A DNA stretch of 35,288 bases from an uncultured bacterium (GTDB lineage Bacteria; UBP6; UBA1177): assembly GCA_905235605.1 (NCBI GenBank), contig CAJOMF010000024.1, positions 1 to 35,288 on the forward strand, given 5' to 3'. A program made the position numbers and the translations under genes. Of this stretch, positions 14,659 to 23,439 are shown in pieces (the stretch's first letter is position 1; each line of letters starts with the position of its first letter). Below the pieces are notes generated by a model, which made no database searches, had not been told where the DNA came from, and saw nothing but the letters and a program-made list of their open reading frames with translations.

Positions 14659-15900
14659 ATGCGGAAAAGAGTCGCTGTCACCGGTCTTGGATGCGTAACA
14701 CCTTTCGGGATCGGAAGGCGCGCGCTTTTTGAGAGCCTTGTTGCCGGAAGATCGGCGGTATCTCTGATTTCTTCATTCGACACATCGGATTTCAAGACAA
14801 AAATAGCGGCTGAGATAAAAGATTTCGACCCTGATCCATACTTTCCGAAAAGCGAAACGCGCAGAATGGACCGCTTTACGCAGTTTGCCGCAGTCGCCGC
14901 AAAAGACGCGCTTTTTGATGCGAAAATCGATTTGAACCATCTTGACAAAAGCCGTGCCGGAATAATTCTGGGAAGCGGTTTCGGCGGGATTTCGACCACT
15001 TTGGAGCAGCACAAAAACCTGCTTGAGCGCGGTGCGAGAAGGGTCTCTCCGATGTGTGTCCCGATGATGATCCCGAATATGGCGGCCGGGAATCTTGCGA
15101 TACTTTTTGGTCTGCGCGGCCCGAATGAAACGATATGCACGGCGTGCGCATCTTCATCTCATGCGATCGCTGCGGCTTTCAGGATGATTAGTAGCGGAAA
15201 GGCTGATCTGATGTTCTGCGGCGGAAGCGAAGCACCTGTAAATCCGCTTGTTCTTGCGGCCTTTTCATCAATGAATGCCCTTTCAAAGCGCAACGGCGAG
15301 CCTGAAAAAGCGTCTCGGCCTTTTGACAAAGAGCGCGACGGATTTGTTCTGGGCGAGGGGAGCGGGATAGTGATTTTAGAATCTTTCGAGCACGCTCTTT
15401 CGCGAAATGCCAGGATTTATGCCGAGATTGCAGGAGCCGGAAGTTCGGCCGACGCTTATCACATAACTTCGCCCGATCCCGATGCAAAAGGTGCTGAAAG
15501 CGCGATGCGTGCGGCGCTTCTCGATGCAGGAACGGATGCTTCGGAAGTCGATCTGGTCGTTGCCCACGGAACTGGAACTTTGGCGAATGACCCGATTGAA
15601 ACAAAGGCAATCAAAGCGGTTTTCGGCGAAAAAGCTTACAAAACTCCTGTCATTTCAATAAAATCGATGATCGGGCACACTCTGGGTGCGGCTGCGGCGC
15701 TGGAAGCTGTTGCTGCTGTTTCAACGATTGCTGAAGGCGTGATCCCGCCGACAATAAACCTTGAAACGCCTGATTCCGAATGTGATTTAGACTATGTTCC
15801 GAAGTTGGCGCGGAAAGCCGAAATAGAATGCGTTATGACCGATTCATTCGGCTTCGGCGGTCAGAATTCAGTTCTTATTTTTAAATCTGTAAATAGTTGA
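14659..15900 (+). CDS. fabF: 3-oxoacyl-ACP synthase II FabF
   Basis: This 413-residue condensing enzyme elongates acyl-ACP with malonyl-ACP. The catalytic triad is complete and in E. coli FabF numbering: Cys163 (ICTACASSSHA), His303 (VVAHGTGT) and His340 (MIGHTLGAAAALE). The C-terminal SFGFGGQNSVLIF is canonical. ATG 14659 is 3 bases after the ACP stop, so translation is likely coupled. The gene ends 10 bases from the end of gmd on the opposite strand. No convincing hairpin lies between them. Confidence 0.96.
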   Translation: MRKRVAVTGLGCVTPFGIGRRALFESLVAGRSAVSLISSFDTSDFKTKIAAEIKDFDPDPYFPKSETRRMDRFTQFAAVAAKDALFDAKIDLNHLDKSRAGIILGSGFGGISTTLEQHKNLLERGARRVSPMCVPMMIPNMAAGNLAILFGLRGPNETICTACASSSHAIAAAFRMISSGKADLMFCGGSEAPVNPLVLAAFSSMNALSKRNGEPEKASRPFDKERDGFVLGEGSGIVILESFEHALSRNARIYAEIAGAGSSADAYHITSPDPDAKGAESAMRAALLDAGTDASEVDLVVAHGTGTLANDPIETKAIKAVFGEKAYKTPVISIKSMIGHTLGAAAALEAVAAVSTIAEGVIPPTINLETPDSECDLDYVPKLARKAEIECVMTDSFGFGGQNSVLIFKSVNS

Positions 15901-15910
15901 ATTTTTTAGA

Positions 15911-17050
15911 TTATTCGCCGTAATTTTCGCGGACGAAGTAGTTGTTGCCGATGAGCAGAGCCTCTTTTTTCGCTTCATCGATATCTGCGAGCATCATCTC
16001 GCGGGCAAGTTCTTCGACTGTTGTTTCTGCAATCCAGCCGAGTGTTTTTTTCGCTTTTTCGGGATTGCCGAGAAGGATATCGACCTCGGTCGGGCGGAAG
16101 TATCTCGGATCGACGCTGATTACGACCTGACCTTTTTTGATTTTGATTTCTTTAGTAAATTCAGAGAGTTTTGCTGTGTCGATATCTTCGATGACACCTT
16201 TTTCATCGACTCCTTTGCCTGTGAACGCGATTTTCACTCCGACGCATTCGAAGACAAGTCTTACAAAATCGCGGATCGAAGAAGTCCTGCCGGTGGCAAT
16301 GACGAAATCATCAGGTTTTTCGTGCTGCAGAATGAGCCACATTGCCTTGACGTAGTCACGCGCATGTCCCCAGTCGCGCTTTGCATCGAGGTTACCGAGG
16401 TAAAGCATATCCTGAAGAGCGAGGATTATCCTTGCCGCGGCGCGGGTGATTTTTCTCGTTACGAAAGTTTCTCCTCTGCGCGGAGATTCGTGGTTGAAAA
16501 GTATGCCGTTGCTTGCGAAAATTCCGTAAGATTCGCGGTAGTTTACAGTTATCCAGTATGCATAGATTTTTGCTGCGCCGTACGGGCTTCTCGGATAGAA
16601 GGGTGTTTTTTCGCTCTGCGGGATTTCTGCGACTTTGCCGAAAAGTTCCGAAGTTGAAGCCTGATAAAATTTCGTTGTTTTTTCCATTCCCAGGATCCTG
16701 ATCCCTTCGAGGAGCCTCAAAGTGCCCAAAGCATCGGAATTTGCGGTGTATTCGGCTGTTTCGAATGAGACTTTTACGTGCGACTGCGCCGCTAAGTTGT
16801 AGATCTCGTCGGGTTTCACTTCCTGCATGATGCGGATGAGATTCGTCGCGTCGGTAAGATCGCCGTAGTGCAGCTTGAATGCGCTGTTTTTATCGTGGAT
16901 GTCTTTGTAGATGTGGTCGATCCTGTCGGTGTTGAAGGATGAACTTCTCCTTTTTATGCCGTGGACTTCGTAACCTTTTTCAAGCAGCAGTTCCGCCAGA
17001 TAGGAGCCGTCCTGCCCGGTGATCCCCGTGATAAGTGCTTTTTTCGTCAT
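15911..17050 (-). CDS. gmd: GDP-mannose 4,6-dehydratase
   Basis: The 379-residue short-chain dehydrogenase/reductase turns GDP-mannose into GDP-4-keto-6-deoxymannose, the precursor of GDP-fucose, GDP-rhamnose and related surface sugars. The NADP-binding motif is [27 protein letters not shown]. The active-site region has [16 protein letters not shown], then [12 protein letters not shown] (YxxxK). [15 protein letters not shown] follows. ATG 17050 is chosen for its GGAGGAATC Shine-Dalgarno; an open frame reaches 17110 but lacks one. It is a lone gene: no fcl/wcaG, rmd or glycosyltransferase is within the window. The C-terminal [20 protein letters not shown] is usual for the family. Confidence 0.96.
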   Translation of the reverse strand: MTKKALITGITGQDGSYLAELLLEKGYEVHGIKRRSSSFNTDRIDHIYKDIHDKNSAFKLHYGDLTDATNLIRIMQEVKPDEIYNLAAQSHVKVSFETAEYTANSDALGTLRLLEGIRILGMEKTTKFYQASTSELFGKVAEIPQSEKTPFYPRSPYGAAKIYAYWITVNYRESYGIFASNGILFNHESPRRGETFVTRKITRAAARIILALQDMLYLGNLDAKRDWGHARDYVKAMWLILQHEKPDDFVIATGRTSSIRDFVRLVFECVGVKIAFTGKGVDEKGVIEDIDTAKLSEFTKEIKIKKGQVVISVDPRYFRPTEVDILLGNPEKAKKTLGWIAETTVEELAREMMLADIDEAKKEALLIGNNYFVRENYGE

Positions 17051-17191
17051 GATTCCTCCAAATAAAACAGCAAAAACGCAGAATTTTATTGAGAGACGGT
17101 TTTGAGTCAAGAACGGAAGTTTTTTTTATAAATATTTGTTTTTTGAGCCGACTTTTCAATAATAATACGACTTTTGTTTTGTGAGGAGATC

Positions 17192-18994
17192 ATGAAAAAA
17201 ATCCTGCTCATAATGGTTTGTTTAATATCGGTTTTTCAGCTTTCCGCCGTTGAAGATGCCTCTCTTATTAAATCCGACGAGACTCAGAAAAGTTACGAGC
17301 GCAAAGCTGTCATGGGCTTCGGTGACATCGGTTTCATGCAGGATTCGGTGAGGATCCCGATGCGCTACTGCGAGATCAACGAAAAAGGCGAGGGAAGATG
17401 CATCCCGTGGAGTTTCAAAATAAACTATCCGCTTGACAGCAGGGAAAAACTCAAGGCGGCGAAGATTTTCTACCAGTGGACGATTACAAACCGCTTCGAC
17501 AAGATAATCCTGGGTGACAACGAGGCTTTCATGCGGACTAAAGGGGGCGAAGTGAGGATCGGTCTCGGAGGGCGCATCCCGACTTTCCGCTCCGGAACGA
17601 GCGACAGGGAGTCTTTCAGAAGACATCTCGAGCACTATCTCAATTCGGATGTGAGAAAAGTTTTCGGAAACCTGCTTGATGCAAGTGCGGAGCAGAGGTA
17701 TTCCGAGCTTTCCGAGAAAGAGCAGGAGACTTTCATGGTGACGAAGGCTAAGGAACTCGGTCTTTCGGCGGCTTTTGTCAAAAATCTCCTCAACTCATCT
17801 TATGTTTTTGCGGCTCACGTCGCACCTATCGGAGGAGACGGCAGAGTCATCCGCTCCAAACACAAATCGGCGGTAAAAGGGCTTCACTACTATTCCTTCG
17901 ATGTCGAGATCGAGCTTTCGGTGAACGTCGTTTTCATGATCTACCGCTACAACTATGAAAAGAAGCGCTTCGAGCATTACGGCGATATCGTGGGTCATTC
18001 AGGCAGGATCTCAGGTTCTACCGATACCGCACTTCAGATAATCCCGACACCTGCGCAGGTAATGTCAGTTTTCAACGATGTTTTCCGCACTGCGGTCAAA
18101 GCTGCTTCGGTGAACGCAAACTTTCAGCTGAAACAGGACGACAATTTCGCGATTTTCATGCCTGTCCGCTCAACTGACGGCAAAAAGATCGAAAGCGAGT
18201 TCGGAGTTATGGAAGATATCCGTGTCGACCATCCTTTCGAAATCTTTGAAACGGTTGACGGAAAAACTCAGCGCAAAGGTTTTGCCCGTGCCAGCGATGT
18301 TTCTCTAAACTGTAAAGACGGTGGCCAACCTACAATTATCAAAGTTACGAACGGTGACGCTGAAGAGGGCGACCAGCTGCGCGAATATCCGTGGACTGGA
18401 CTTTATTTCAACCTCGGTTTCGAGACGGATTCTGTCAAAATTATCGGAAATAAAAGCGGTGATAATGCCGGAAACATGTTCGCTTCTCCTGGGCTTCACC
18501 TCGGAGTTGATGTCGATTTCGGCTATGTCATGAACAGACCTGCTTTGAGCGAATTTTATTTCAGAGCGTTTCTCGATCTCAATTTCGGATTGAATTCCGA
18601 CAGCGAAAATGTAGAACCGGATCTTTTGGGCTGGTTCGGCGGCGGAGTCGGCATCGCAAAAAGGTTTTATACCGGCGGAGCGGGATTTTTCATAGCTCCG
18701 GCTATTGACGCGTCATACCATGGCACTCTGAATGACAACTGGGATTTCCAGCGTTTTGTCGTTACGCCGCAGCTGCATTTCGGTTTCAGCGCAACTCCGA
18801 GTTTTGACTTCATCATCAAAGGAGGTTGGAATGTCGGATTTCTCACAAATGCCGAATACGAAAAAGAGGATATTTCCGCAAGATATTCGGGTTTTGTCCA
18901 CGGTCTTTACGTATCGCTTGATTTCAATTTTCATCTTCCGGTCGTAGGTGCGATGGCGAGAATGTACAAGCCGGCTTCGAATGCGTGCAGATAA
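17192..18994 (+). CDS. Exported protein with C-terminal outer-membrane-type beta-barrel
   Basis: This 600-residue protein has a signal peptide (KKILLIMVCLISVFQLSAVED). ATG 17192 follows TGAGGAGATC. Residues ~20-370 form a soluble part with no family I recognise: IPMRYCEINEKGEGRC, KAAKIFYQWTITNRFDKIILGD and the helical NSDVRKVFGNLLDASAEQRY. A short SH3-like module (RVDHPFEIFETVDGKTQRKGF) follows near residue 350. From ~400 to the end it shows alternating-residue strands with aromatic edges (WTGLYFNLGFETDSV, ALSEFYFRAFLDLNFGL, HGLYVSLDFNFHLP), typical of an 8-stranded porin-like barrel. It heads an operon with two lipoproteins. Confidence 0.75.
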   Translation: MKKILLIMVCLISVFQLSAVEDASLIKSDETQKSYERKAVMGFGDIGFMQDSVRIPMRYCEINEKGEGRCIPWSFKINYPLDSREKLKAAKIFYQWTITNRFDKIILGDNEAFMRTKGGEVRIGLGGRIPTFRSGTSDRESFRRHLEHYLNSDVRKVFGNLLDASAEQRYSELSEKEQETFMVTKAKELGLSAAFVKNLLNSSYVFAAHVAPIGGDGRVIRSKHKSAVKGLHYYSFDVEIELSVNVVFMIYRYNYEKKRFEHYGDIVGHSGRISGSTDTALQIIPTPAQVMSVFNDVFRTAVKAASVNANFQLKQDDNFAIFMPVRSTDGKKIESEFGVMEDIRVDHPFEIFETVDGKTQRKGFARASDVSLNCKDGGQPTIIKVTNGDAEEGDQLREYPWTGLYFNLGFETDSVKIIGNKSGDNAGNMFASPGLHLGVDVDFGYVMNRPALSEFYFRAFLDLNFGLNSDSENVEPDLLGWFGGGVGIAKRFYTGGAGFFIAPAIDASYHGTLNDNWDFQRFVVTPQLHFGFSATPSFDFIIKGGWNVGFLTNAEYEKEDISARYSGFVHGLYVSLDFNFHLPVVGAMARMYKPASNACR

Positions 18995-19047
18995 AGAGGT
19001 AAATATGTTCTGGTTTGACTATAAATTTTTTTGATTCGGAGGAAAAA

Positions 19048-20250
19048 ATGAGAAAATTTTTGGTATTCATGCTTGTTTTGGCGCTTTCTTTGGCCGGTTG
19101 TTCCAATAAGTGCGATTTCAAAAAACAGCAGACACCGGCTTTGTACGAGGCTTCTTTTGTTGAAAGTTCCGGAACGGGCGAAATGATGATCAAGGCGACA
19201 GGTATAGGCTGCTCGGTCGAAGAGGCACTGGAAGAAGCCAAAAAGACTGCCGTCTGGTTCGTTTTGGAAGGGGGTGACAAGCCGATCCTCAAGACTCAGG
19301 CTGAAAAAACGAGAGCTTACGGGCTTGAGATCCAGATGTATGCTGATCCGGTGAAGTATATCCGCTGGGTTTCCGACATTAAATCGAAGAAAAAAGAGGG
19401 AGGCAAAACGAAGGTCACATATCTTTTCAAGATCGATGTAGCGATGATCCAGCAGGAACTTGCGGCGGCTGAAATAATCACGTCTACTGAGGATTTGGGT
19501 GAGAGCATCGGTCTTCCGACGATCTCGGTTTTTGCCGACAAGGGCGGCGATTTTGCGAAAACTGCGGTCAGTGCGCTTCAGGAATACCTGCAGGACAACT
19601 CTTTTGAAGTTTACAAGGCGGCTCAGGGCGACACTGTCAACAAGATCGTTGCAAAAATGGCTGCTCTCGAAAGTGCCGAGACCGATCCGATGCATGACAT
19701 GGCTTTGAGTTTCGGAACAGACATCTACGCGAAAGTCAACTATTCCGGTGTTAACGGAAGTGTCGGCACGAAGGCATCGGTCGCAGTCGAAGTTTTTGAA
19801 ACGGCGACCGGCAAAATGCTCGGAACGACGACCGGATATTCGGCTGAAAGGCGTGTTACCGACGCGAATGCACTCGTTCAGGAAGCGGTAAACGATGCAA
19901 GCGCCAAAGTCATCAGCCAGATCCGCAAAGAGTGGATGAAAATGAGCAAAAAAGGGAAACCTTTCAAACTTGTAGTCCTTTCCAACAGCACTGACGGCGC
20001 GGCAGTGAGTGATGCGGTTTACGCTGTGCTTAAAGGACTTTCAACAAAGCCGGTAAAACCGCAGGCGGGCGGCAAATCGACATTTTCATACATCGTTTAT
20101 CTCAAGGATATTCCTAATGCTTACGAGTTTTTCATGGCTCTCAAAAAGGCTTACAGCGGCCCGGGACAGCTTGAGAAAGTGAGCGACGCAGGATCTTTCC
20201 TCGTCATCAAGGCTGCCGGGAACGGAGAAGTCGAACTTGTAATAGAGTAG
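19048..20250 (+). CDS. Lipoprotein related to the LPP20/DUF6175-type fold
   Basis: This is a 400-residue lipoprotein with lipobox LSLAGC (Cys16). ATG 19048 has CGGAGGAAAA just upstream; an open frame from 19015 lacks this. Residues ~35-140 contain GTGEMMIKATGIGCSVEEALEEAKKTAVWFVLEGG, the G-x-G then Ala-rich helix then 'AV..VL..G' pattern of LPP20/DUF6175-like domains, ending in TKVTYLFKIDVAMIQQEL. Residues ~155-290 (TISVFADKGGDFAKTAVSALQEYLQDN and FGTDIYAKVNYSG) look like a CsgG/TolB-N-like alpha/beta domain that senses or binds other secreted proteins. It is the middle gene of the barrel-lipoprotein-lipoprotein operon. The family match is a pattern judgment. Confidence 0.68.
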   Translation: MRKFLVFMLVLALSLAGCSNKCDFKKQQTPALYEASFVESSGTGEMMIKATGIGCSVEEALEEAKKTAVWFVLEGGDKPILKTQAEKTRAYGLEIQMYADPVKYIRWVSDIKSKKKEGGKTKVTYLFKIDVAMIQQELAAAEIITSTEDLGESIGLPTISVFADKGGDFAKTAVSALQEYLQDNSFEVYKAAQGDTVNKIVAKMAALESAETDPMHDMALSFGTDIYAKVNYSGVNGSVGTKASVAVEVFETATGKMLGTTTGYSAERRVTDANALVQEAVNDASAKVISQIRKEWMKMSKKGKPFKLVVLSNSTDGAAVSDAVYAVLKGLSTKPVKPQAGGKSTFSYIVYLKDIPNAYEFFMALKKAYSGPGQLEKVSDAGSFLVIKAAGNGEVELVIE

Positions 20251-20257
20251 GGGTTAA

Positions 20258-21490
20258 ATGAAAAAGGTGCTTTTTTATAACTCGCTGTTTTTACTGCTTG
20301 TTTTTGTTGTTTCGTGTGCTACTGCAGCAAAATCGGAAAATTATGAAAGCGTTCGACAAAATGCCTCGGATTCTTTTGCCGGACTTGAAGGAAAAGAAGC
20401 GGCTTTTGATGAGGCGGAGAGCGCTGACGATGCTCTTTTTGCGGCAGTTCTTAAAGGAACGGGAACCGGGGAAGACGAAAAATCGGCTAAAAACGACGCT
20501 CTTTCTCAGCTTGCGAATTCAATAGTGACAGACATAGTTTCCAAAACTGTGATAACGCAGGAGGAGCGCGACGGCAAATATACCGAATCGCTTAAAAACG
20601 ACATACTTATCCGCTCGAATGTCTTTTTGAAAGGGGTCCTTTTTACAAAACCTGCAAAAAAGGAGGGATTTGTTGAAGTAACGGCGTTTATGACTCGTAA
20701 TTCGACAGTAAATACGATAACTTATCTTCTTAAAACCATGCCGGAAGACATTGAGGCGCTTCCGCCGGAAAAGTATGACGACGTTCTCACGATGATCTAT
20801 CTTTCGTATTCGCTGCTTTATGCCGTAAGCGACAGGCAGGTTCCCGAAAGAGAAAAGTACATTGCGGCGCTGAGTGCTCTGAAAGCCGAAATAGAAAAGC
20901 TCGCTTCTCACGGTTCCGTCTATTTTCAGGCTGGTTCCGATGTAAAAGGAGAAGTTGAGATTGGCGGAAAATCATACGAACTCAATAAAAAGATATTTCT
21001 TAAACCGGCAAGCTATAAATTTTCAGTAAAATTAGATGGTTATAGAAATGTCGGCGGTTCGTTGGATCTTTTTAAAGGAGATAAAAAATTTGTAGAAATC
21101 CCGCTTGTTCCCGAACTTTCAGACAAAAAAGAGATATTTCTGAGTGTCGAAAGTCAGGTTGAAATGACCGGGGAAATCGAAAAGGCGCTTCTTGATTTCG
21201 GCATCGTTCCGACGCAGAAAAAGGAGCTGCCGCATCAGGTTTCAGTTGTTGTCAAAACTGCTTCAGTCCGAGTCGAAGGCTATGAAAGAATAACAGTTGC
21301 AGTCGATATCGACACGTTTAAAAACGGTGAAAAATTCAAAATCTCGCACTATGACCACAAACCGTTTTTTGTTACAGCTGAGAATAAAGACGAAAAAGTG
21401 AAGGAAGAGAGTCGGAAAGTCGCTCTCGCAGTCGTAAAAAAGTTCCTTTCCTCAATAGATCTCAGAGCGTTTTTCGACGTTCCGGAGTAA
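20258..21490 (+). CDS. LPP20-like lipoprotein with PEGA-like domain
   Basis: This 410-residue lipoprotein has lipobox FVVSC (Cys20). Residues ~65-165 have the LPP20 pattern KGTGTGEDEKSAKNDALSQLANSIVTDIV and a second half FVEVTAFMTRNSTVNTITYLL. Residues ~225-290 look like a PEGA-type sandwich (SVYFQAGSDVKGEVEIGGKSYELNKKIFLKPASYKFSVKLDGYRNV). The C-terminal ~110 residues have a strand-rich unit with VVVKTASVRVEGYERITVAVDI. It starts 7 bases after the preceding gene, so it shares its transcript. The role is envelope-associated and otherwise unknown. Confidence 0.72.
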   Translation: MKKVLFYNSLFLLLVFVVSCATAAKSENYESVRQNASDSFAGLEGKEAAFDEAESADDALFAAVLKGTGTGEDEKSAKNDALSQLANSIVTDIVSKTVITQEERDGKYTESLKNDILIRSNVFLKGVLFTKPAKKEGFVEVTAFMTRNSTVNTITYLLKTMPEDIEALPPEKYDDVLTMIYLSYSLLYAVSDRQVPEREKYIAALSALKAEIEKLASHGSVYFQAGSDVKGEVEIGGKSYELNKKIFLKPASYKFSVKLDGYRNVGGSLDLFKGDKKFVEIPLVPELSDKKEIFLSVESQVEMTGEIEKALLDFGIVPTQKKELPHQVSVVVKTASVRVEGYERITVAVDIDTFKNGEKFKISHYDHKPFFVTAENKDEKVKEESRKVALAVVKKFLSSIDLRAFFDVPE

Positions 21491-21501
21491 GAAAATATTC
21501 C

Positions 21502-21529
21502 TTGAAATTTTTGCAAAAATCGGTAAAAT
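21502..21529 (+). promoter_or_regulatory. Candidate promoter for the lipoprotein-rsfS-rlmH operon
   Basis: TTGAAA (21502-21507) and TAAAAT (21524-21529) are 16 bases apart, 30 bases before the ATG at 21559. TAGGTGAGA supplies the ribosome binding site. Confidence 0.5.
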
Positions 21530-21558
21530 ACTGCGTTTTTTTGTTTTGTAGGTGAGAA

Positions 21559-22539
21559 ATGAAGAAAATTTTGTGTTGTTTTGCCGCTATTTTGATGATC
21601 GTTTCGTGTTCGGGAAACAGTGAAAACGTCGAAAGCAAGTGGCGCGTAATAAATGAAGAGACTTACGAACCGAAAATAGACGAAAGTCAGCTCTACACCT
21701 CGCTTGACGAGCTTGAAAAGCTGATTGTCGCTCCGGTTTCCTATTTCCGCGACAAAAACGGGATCTACTCGTTTTCACAGAGTGTCGATTACGAGACTGT
21801 TTCCGTTATAAAAACCGCTTCCAGCGATGCCGGAAATGAAAAGACGACCGAAAGAAAGCTCTCGCTGCATGAAAATTCGAAGTATAAAAGCGATAAATCG
21901 GGCAACTTTTCGATGAGTTACCAGAACAGCAAAAACGAAGGCTGGGATATAATCTGGAGAAACAACTTTTTCTACCGCAAGCAGTTCGGCGGCGAGTTTA
22001 CGAAGACTTTCAGCATGGGTGAGCACATTACGCTGCGGGACAACCTTTTCGGCGCGATCCCTTCGATTTATCTCATGCTCCGCGACCACGCTTCGATAGA
22101 GTCTGAAAAAGGATGGAAAATCGGTTCATTCAAAGGACATCTCGTAACGATAGTTTTCAGCGATAAAAAAACCGACCGCGCGGCGCTTCCCGAAAAGAAG
22201 TATCTCCAGAATCTTCAGGGAACCGAGGAGATGCGCGACGATTCTCTTATTGCGGGTCTCTCCGGCAAAAAGAAAGATCAGATCAAAGGAAAAATGACGG
22301 TTTTCGTCTCTCTTGACGGGGCTGTTGCCGAAATGAAAATAGAAGAACTTTCGTTCAGGTTCAGCGATGAAGACGTAACTTTCAGTATTAAAGGAACGCG
22401 CACCCTTTCGACCGATTCCGCCGAAACTATCTCCGAGCCTGAATACAACGAGGAATACCACAGAAGAACGCTTGATTCTTCGGTAAACATAATGAAGAAA
22501 AAGTCAGAAAAAAAGGAAGAAAAACATGACGAAGAATGA
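21559..22539 (+). CDS. Lipoprotein, LolA/LppX-like fold possible
   Basis: This is a 326-residue lipoprotein with lipobox LMIVSC (Cys17). After a short linker the sequence is a series of long beta-strands with polar turns (NKNGIYSFSQSVDYETVSVIK, YKSDKSGNFSMSYQN, MTVFVSLDGAVAEMKIEELSFRF), as in the half-barrel LolA/LppX superfamily that carries lipids or lipoproteins. That link is structural guesswork. The C-terminus is Lys/Glu-rich. Its last 14 bases overlap rsfS, which is unusual, since rsfS is normally preceded by nadD. No function is assigned. Confidence 0.72.
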   Translation: MKKILCCFAAILMIVSCSGNSENVESKWRVINEETYEPKIDESQLYTSLDELEKLIVAPVSYFRDKNGIYSFSQSVDYETVSVIKTASSDAGNEKTTERKLSLHENSKYKSDKSGNFSMSYQNSKNEGWDIIWRNNFFYRKQFGGEFTKTFSMGEHITLRDNLFGAIPSIYLMLRDHASIESEKGWKIGSFKGHLVTIVFSDKKTDRAALPEKKYLQNLQGTEEMRDDSLIAGLSGKKKDQIKGKMTVFVSLDGAVAEMKIEELSFRFSDEDVTFSIKGTRTLSTDSAETISEPEYNEEYHRRTLDSSVNIMKKKSEKKEEKHDEE

Positions 22540-22879
22540 AAAATTAGAGACAGTCCTCCGCACGCTTTCCGATAAAAAAGGTGTCAACATCATGGCTTTC
22601 GATGTTGACAAGAAGTCAGGTTATACCGATTTTATCGTGTTCGTTACGGGGACAAGCACGCAGCACAATACGACGATGGCAGATTCGCTTTTCAGAGAAC
22701 TTAAAAATGCCGGATTTGCAAAACCGCTTGTCGAAGGCGAAACGAGCGCGAAGTGGATTTTAGTCGATGCGGGAAGCGTCGTAGTCAACATCATGCTTGA
22801 AGAACTGCGCGACTACTATTCTCTGGAGGATATCTGGTCGGGCTGCGCGAAAGTCGACGTAAGTTCTTATATTCAGTAA
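22526..22879 (+). CDS. rsfS: Ribosomal silencing factor RsfS
   Basis: This is a 117-residue RsfS/Iojap protein that binds uL14 on the 50S subunit and blocks subunit joining when nutrients are short. It has the family pattern VDKKSGYTDFIVFVTGTSTQHNTTMADSL (positions ~30-58), then EGETSAKWILVDAGSVVVNIMLEELRDYYSLEDIW. The start lies within the preceding lipoprotein gene with AAGGAAG ahead. The stop overlaps the rlmH start as TAATG. Confidence 0.94.
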   Translation: MTKNEKLETVLRTLSDKKGVNIMAFDVDKKSGYTDFIVFVTGTSTQHNTTMADSLFRELKNAGFAKPLVEGETSAKWILVDAGSVVVNIMLEELRDYYSLEDIWSGCAKVDVSSYIQ

Positions 22880-23310
22880 TGAAAATCACTTTAATCGTTG
22901 TCGGAAAGCTCAAAAGTCAGTTCAAGGAAATCGATGATTTTTTCCAGAAAAGGATAAAAATCTATTCTCCGCTTGAAGTGATCGAACTGAAAGAGCGCAA
23001 CGATCTTGTTCTTGAGACTGAAAACATAATAAAATCAATGCCTTCCAACTCTTTTGTTGTTGCTTTGAGAGAAACGGGAAAATCTTTTGATTCGCTAACT
23101 TTTGCAAAACTTTTAAGCGAAAAATCGGTCTCTCACGGATCACTTTGCTTTGTGATAGGCGGCGCATACGGTTTCGGTGACATAAATGAAGACCTCGCTC
23201 TTTCGATCGCGCCGTGGACCCTGCCGCACCAGCTTGCCCGGATCAACATTTTGGAGCAGATCTACCGTGGACTTTCAATAAACAGCGGATCAAACTACCA
23301 TCACGGGTAA
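22879..23310 (+). CDS. rlmH: 23S rRNA pseudouridine(1915) N3-methyltransferase RlmH
   Basis: This 143-residue SPOUT methyltransferase modifies pseudouridine 1915 in helix 69 of 23S rRNA. The SAM-binding knot residues are visible in LCFVIGGAYGFGDI, then LSIAPWTLPHQLARINILEQIYRGLSI, ending in SNYHHG (family: YH-K/H). Length is normal (usual ~155). The upstream overlap with rsfS reproduces a widespread gene pair, so the two are co-translated. Confidence 0.94.
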   Translation: MKITLIVVGKLKSQFKEIDDFFQKRIKIYSPLEVIELKERNDLVLETENIIKSMPSNSFVVALRETGKSFDSLTFAKLLSEKSVSHGSLCFVIGGAYGFGDINEDLALSIAPWTLPHQLARINILEQIYRGLSINSGSNYHHG

Positions 23311-23439
23311 ACAAAGATCTTTGGCGCTGCGACCCTAGGGACCTTAGTGGCGGCGTCTGAATTTTTCGGTAAAAGCACTTTTTATTATTGAAAAACATTC
23401 TTTTTTTCTTAAGATTACCAGGATTTTTAAGGGGTTCGC

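Noticed and set aside
23311-23400. GC-rich segment after rlmH as terminator or small RNA
   Set aside because: It contains small palindromes (AAAGATCTTT, CCCTAGGG), but I could not build a convincing stem followed by a T run and no RNA family is recognisable.
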